7,737 nt of DNA from NCBI GenBank assembly GCA_007132865.1, contig SLNU01000027.1, forward strand, positions 1-7,737. The letters are read 5' to 3'. A program made the position numbers and the translations under genes. This DNA is from Bacteroidales bacterium (GTDB lineage: Bacteria; Bacteroidota; Bacteroidia; Bacteroidales; UBA7960). This document shows positions 6,436 to 7,737 of this stretch, piece after piece. Positions within the stretch are counted from its first letter, which is position 1. Each line of letters begins with the position of its first letter. Below the pieces are notes generated by a model. That model did not search any database, had not been told where the DNA came from, and was given only the letters and a program-made list of their open reading frames with translations.

Positions 6436-6469
6436 CGATTTTGATAACATAAAACGATTTTCGTAACAT
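6433..6469. promoter_or_regulatory. candidate operator: 16 bp direct repeats in an interrupted palindrome
   Basis: ACGATTTTGATAACAT (6435-6450) and ACGATTTTCGTAACAT (6454-6469) match at 14 of 16 bases with a 19 bp period. The outer edges TTACGA (6433-6438) and TCGTAA (6461-6466) form a perfect inverted repeat spanning 34 bp. The second copy itself holds a small palindrome, ACGA-TTT-TCGT (6454-6464). The cluster overlaps the region where the TetR gene's -33 element would lie and also faces the divergent phosphoesterase gene. This is the layout expected of an autoregulatory TetR site, but binding is inferred. The rest of the 171 bp intergenic region is AT-rich, with no clear plus-strand promoter; TATTTTTA at 6533-6540 is a 7/8 match to a -7 element. 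Confidence 0.5.
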
Positions 6470-6581
6470 TATTTAATTAATTTAACATTTGATGTTTAAA
6501 ACAGAATTAACCTTAGACTCCCTGTAATTCTTTATTTTTACCCCTGGTTTCTTAAGCGTTCCATCATTAAACCCACAAAAC

Positions 6582-7694
6582 ATGAAAAGAACCATTGCCG
6601 CAATTTTCAGTCTTCTTATACTGGCTGCAATCCCCCTCATTGCCCAGGTAAGGGATGAATTCAGGGTTCCCGACATCGCCGGTTTCCAGACCCTTAAGAT
6701 GGACCCCCATTTGCATACCGTATTCTCTGACGGACTCGTGTGGCCGACCGTCAGGGTTCACGAGGCCTGGCGTGAAGGGCTGGATGCCATTGCCATTACA
6801 GAGCACATTGAATACCGGCCATTTTTACAGGACGTACCCGGTGACCACAACCGGGCGTATGACATTGCACGTCCTGTCGCTGACCAAATGGGAATCATCC
6901 TGATTCATGGCAGTGAGGTCACGCGCGGCATGCCCCCGGGCCATTTCAATGCCCTGTTTTTGTCGGATGCGAATGCACTGGAGAAAGAAGACTGGAGAGA
7001 TGCACTGCGTGAAGCACGGGACCAGGGCGCGTTCATTTTCTGGAACCATCCGGGATGGGACCGGCAGCAACCGGACACCACCCTTTGGTGGGAAGAGCAC
7101 ACCTGGTTGCTGGAGAACAGGATGCTGCACGGCATCGAGGTGGCAAACGGCTGGATCTATGCACCCGAGGCCATCCAATGGTGCATGGAACACAATTTGA
7201 CAATGATCGGCTCTTCTGACCTTCACAATCCCAGCAGCATGGATTATGACCTTGGCGGGGGGCAGCGTCGCAGCATGACCCTGGTTTTCGCCCGTGAGCG
7301 CAGCGCCGAAGGCATTCGTGAAGCCCTGGACGCGCGCCGCACGGCCGTATACTTCAAGGACAATATTGCCGGACCCCAGGAGTTGCTTGACGCGCTTTTC
7401 AGGGAATCGCTGGTGGTGGAGTCGGTGACACGGCATGCAAACAGATTCGGAGTTACGCTATACAACCCCACGGACATTCCGCTGGAACTGTCAAAGGCAG
7501 CGGGCAATGAAGCAGGTCTGGAGTTCTTCCGACAGGTGACTGTGCCGGCACGGGGGTACCGCAATATAAACGTTTATATGGCCGACTCATCGTCTCGTGA
7601 GTCGATTGAGCTGCAGCTGCAGGTAGACAATTTTATCGTGGGACCCGGAATGGGACTACCGGTCAGGATGCAACTCACACCAGACGATGAATAG
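6582..7694 (+). CDS. secreted PHP-domain phosphoesterase (Sb-PDE-like phosphodiesterase)
   Basis: This 370-residue exported metal-dependent phosphoesterase has a signal peptide at about 1-21 (MKRTIAAIF... ending PLIA, then Gln22). The polymerase-and-histidinol-phosphatase (PHP) domain fills about 35-260 with all expected metal ligands: HLH (His43, His45), Asp50, TEH (Glu74, His75), GSE (Glu112), GHF (His121), NHP (His156) and SDLH (Asp213, His215). The wording SDGLVWPTVRVHEAWREGLDAIAITEH resembles the Sb-PDE family named for the Sphingobium organophosphate phosphodiesterase. The C-terminal 110 residues look like a beta-rich extra domain. Placed in the periplasm or beyond, it probably hydrolyses phosphodiesters for phosphorus scavenging; the real substrate is unknown. 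It is transcribed away from the TetR gene and may share its control region. The start ATG precedes a normal signal peptide but has no Shine-Dalgarno. Confidence 0.9.
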   Translation: MKRTIAAIFSLLILAAIPLIAQVRDEFRVPDIAGFQTLKMDPHLHTVFSDGLVWPTVRVHEAWREGLDAIAITEHIEYRPFLQDVPGDHNRAYDIARPVADQMGIILIHGSEVTRGMPPGHFNALFLSDANALEKEDWRDALREARDQGAFIFWNHPGWDRQQPDTTLWWEEHTWLLENRMLHGIEVANGWIYAPEAIQWCMEHNLTMIGSSDLHNPSSMDYDLGGGQRRSMTLVFARERSAEGIREALDARRTAVYFKDNIAGPQELLDALFRESLVVESVTRHANRFGVTLYNPTDIPLELSKAAGNEAGLEFFRQVTVPARGYRNINVYMADSSSRESIELQLQVDNFIVGPGMGLPVRMQLTPDDE

Positions 7695-7737
7695 CCCAGT
7701 TCCAATCAGGATTGAGCCGTAACCGTCACTGAACCAA
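7656..7737 (-). CDS. possible C-terminal tail of a convergent gene, cut by window edge
   Basis: An open minus-strand frame enters from the right edge and stops at a TAG (7656-7658), giving 26 complete codons with the hydrophobic stretch YGSILIGTGLFIVW, like a final transmembrane helix. It would overlap the phosphoesterase end by 39 bp. A frame this short is open by chance fairly often, so this is only a possibility. No terminator hairpin is seen after 7694. Confidence 0.2.
   Translation of the reverse strand, partial: WFSDGYGSILIGTGLFIVWCELHPDR

Noticed and set aside
6411..6581. CRISPR, tRNA, small RNA or riboswitch in the divergent intergenic region
   Set aside because: Only two short repeat copies are present, with no array, cloverleaf or conserved aptamer pattern; AT-rich promoter/operator DNA explains the region.
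6825..7436. 203-codon open frame on the minus strand inside the phosphoesterase gene
   Set aside because: Its product is rich in Cys, His and Pro without domain character, and it lies opposite a gene with all PHP catalytic motifs; it is an antisense shadow.
1..7737. Mobile element or horizontally acquired island
   Set aside because: No transposase, integrase, terminal inverted repeats or target duplications are visible, and gene composition looks even across the window.

Overview
The window most likely comes from a member of the Bacteroidota. The start of lpxA reads like the Bacteroidota form of that enzyme, most genes have no Shine-Dalgarno site, and there is a TAnnTTTG-type -7 promoter element upstream of the regulator gene. 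Base composition looks moderately GC-rich inside genes and AT-rich between them. This placement rests on sequence character, not on a search.

Layout. Seven genes on the minus strand fill positions 1-6410, read from right to left: a TetR-family regulator, an outer-membrane beta-barrel protein, an ABC ATPase, two FtsX/LolC/E/MacB-type permeases, a secreted LolA-like lipoprotein-sorting protein, and the first two thirds of lpxA (cut by the window edge). Spacing is tight: 54, 2, -17, -4, 38 and 86 bp. Across a 171 bp AT-rich divergent intergenic region, a secreted PHP-family phosphoesterase runs on the plus strand (6582-7694). The last 43 bp hold no clear gene, though a short minus-strand reading frame with a hydrophobic stretch may be the tail of a convergent neighbour.

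How the genes may work together. The five genes after the regulator supply one component for each layer of a Gram-negative envelope: ATPase, two inner-membrane mechanotransmission permeases, a periplasmic LolA-fold carrier and an outer-membrane barrel. This resembles the Lol lipoprotein route, but a barrel takes the place of the LolB lipoprotein. It also resembles the RND/MMPL + DUF1302 barrel + LolA-like clusters, but with an ABC pump as the motor. I infer a TetR-controlled trans-envelope exporter of a lipid, lipoprotein or other hydrophobic cargo; the cargo cannot be read from the sequence. lpxA, the first step of lipid A synthesis, lies just downstream in the same direction and may or may not share the transcript.

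Regulation. Two repeat clusters flank the regulator gene. One is a pair of near-identical 16-mers spaced 19 bp apart, inside a 34 bp interrupted palindrome, next to the predicted regulator promoter. The other is three tandem 19-20 bp units filling the gap between the regulator and the barrel gene. These, and the composite transporter, are the most interesting parts of the window.
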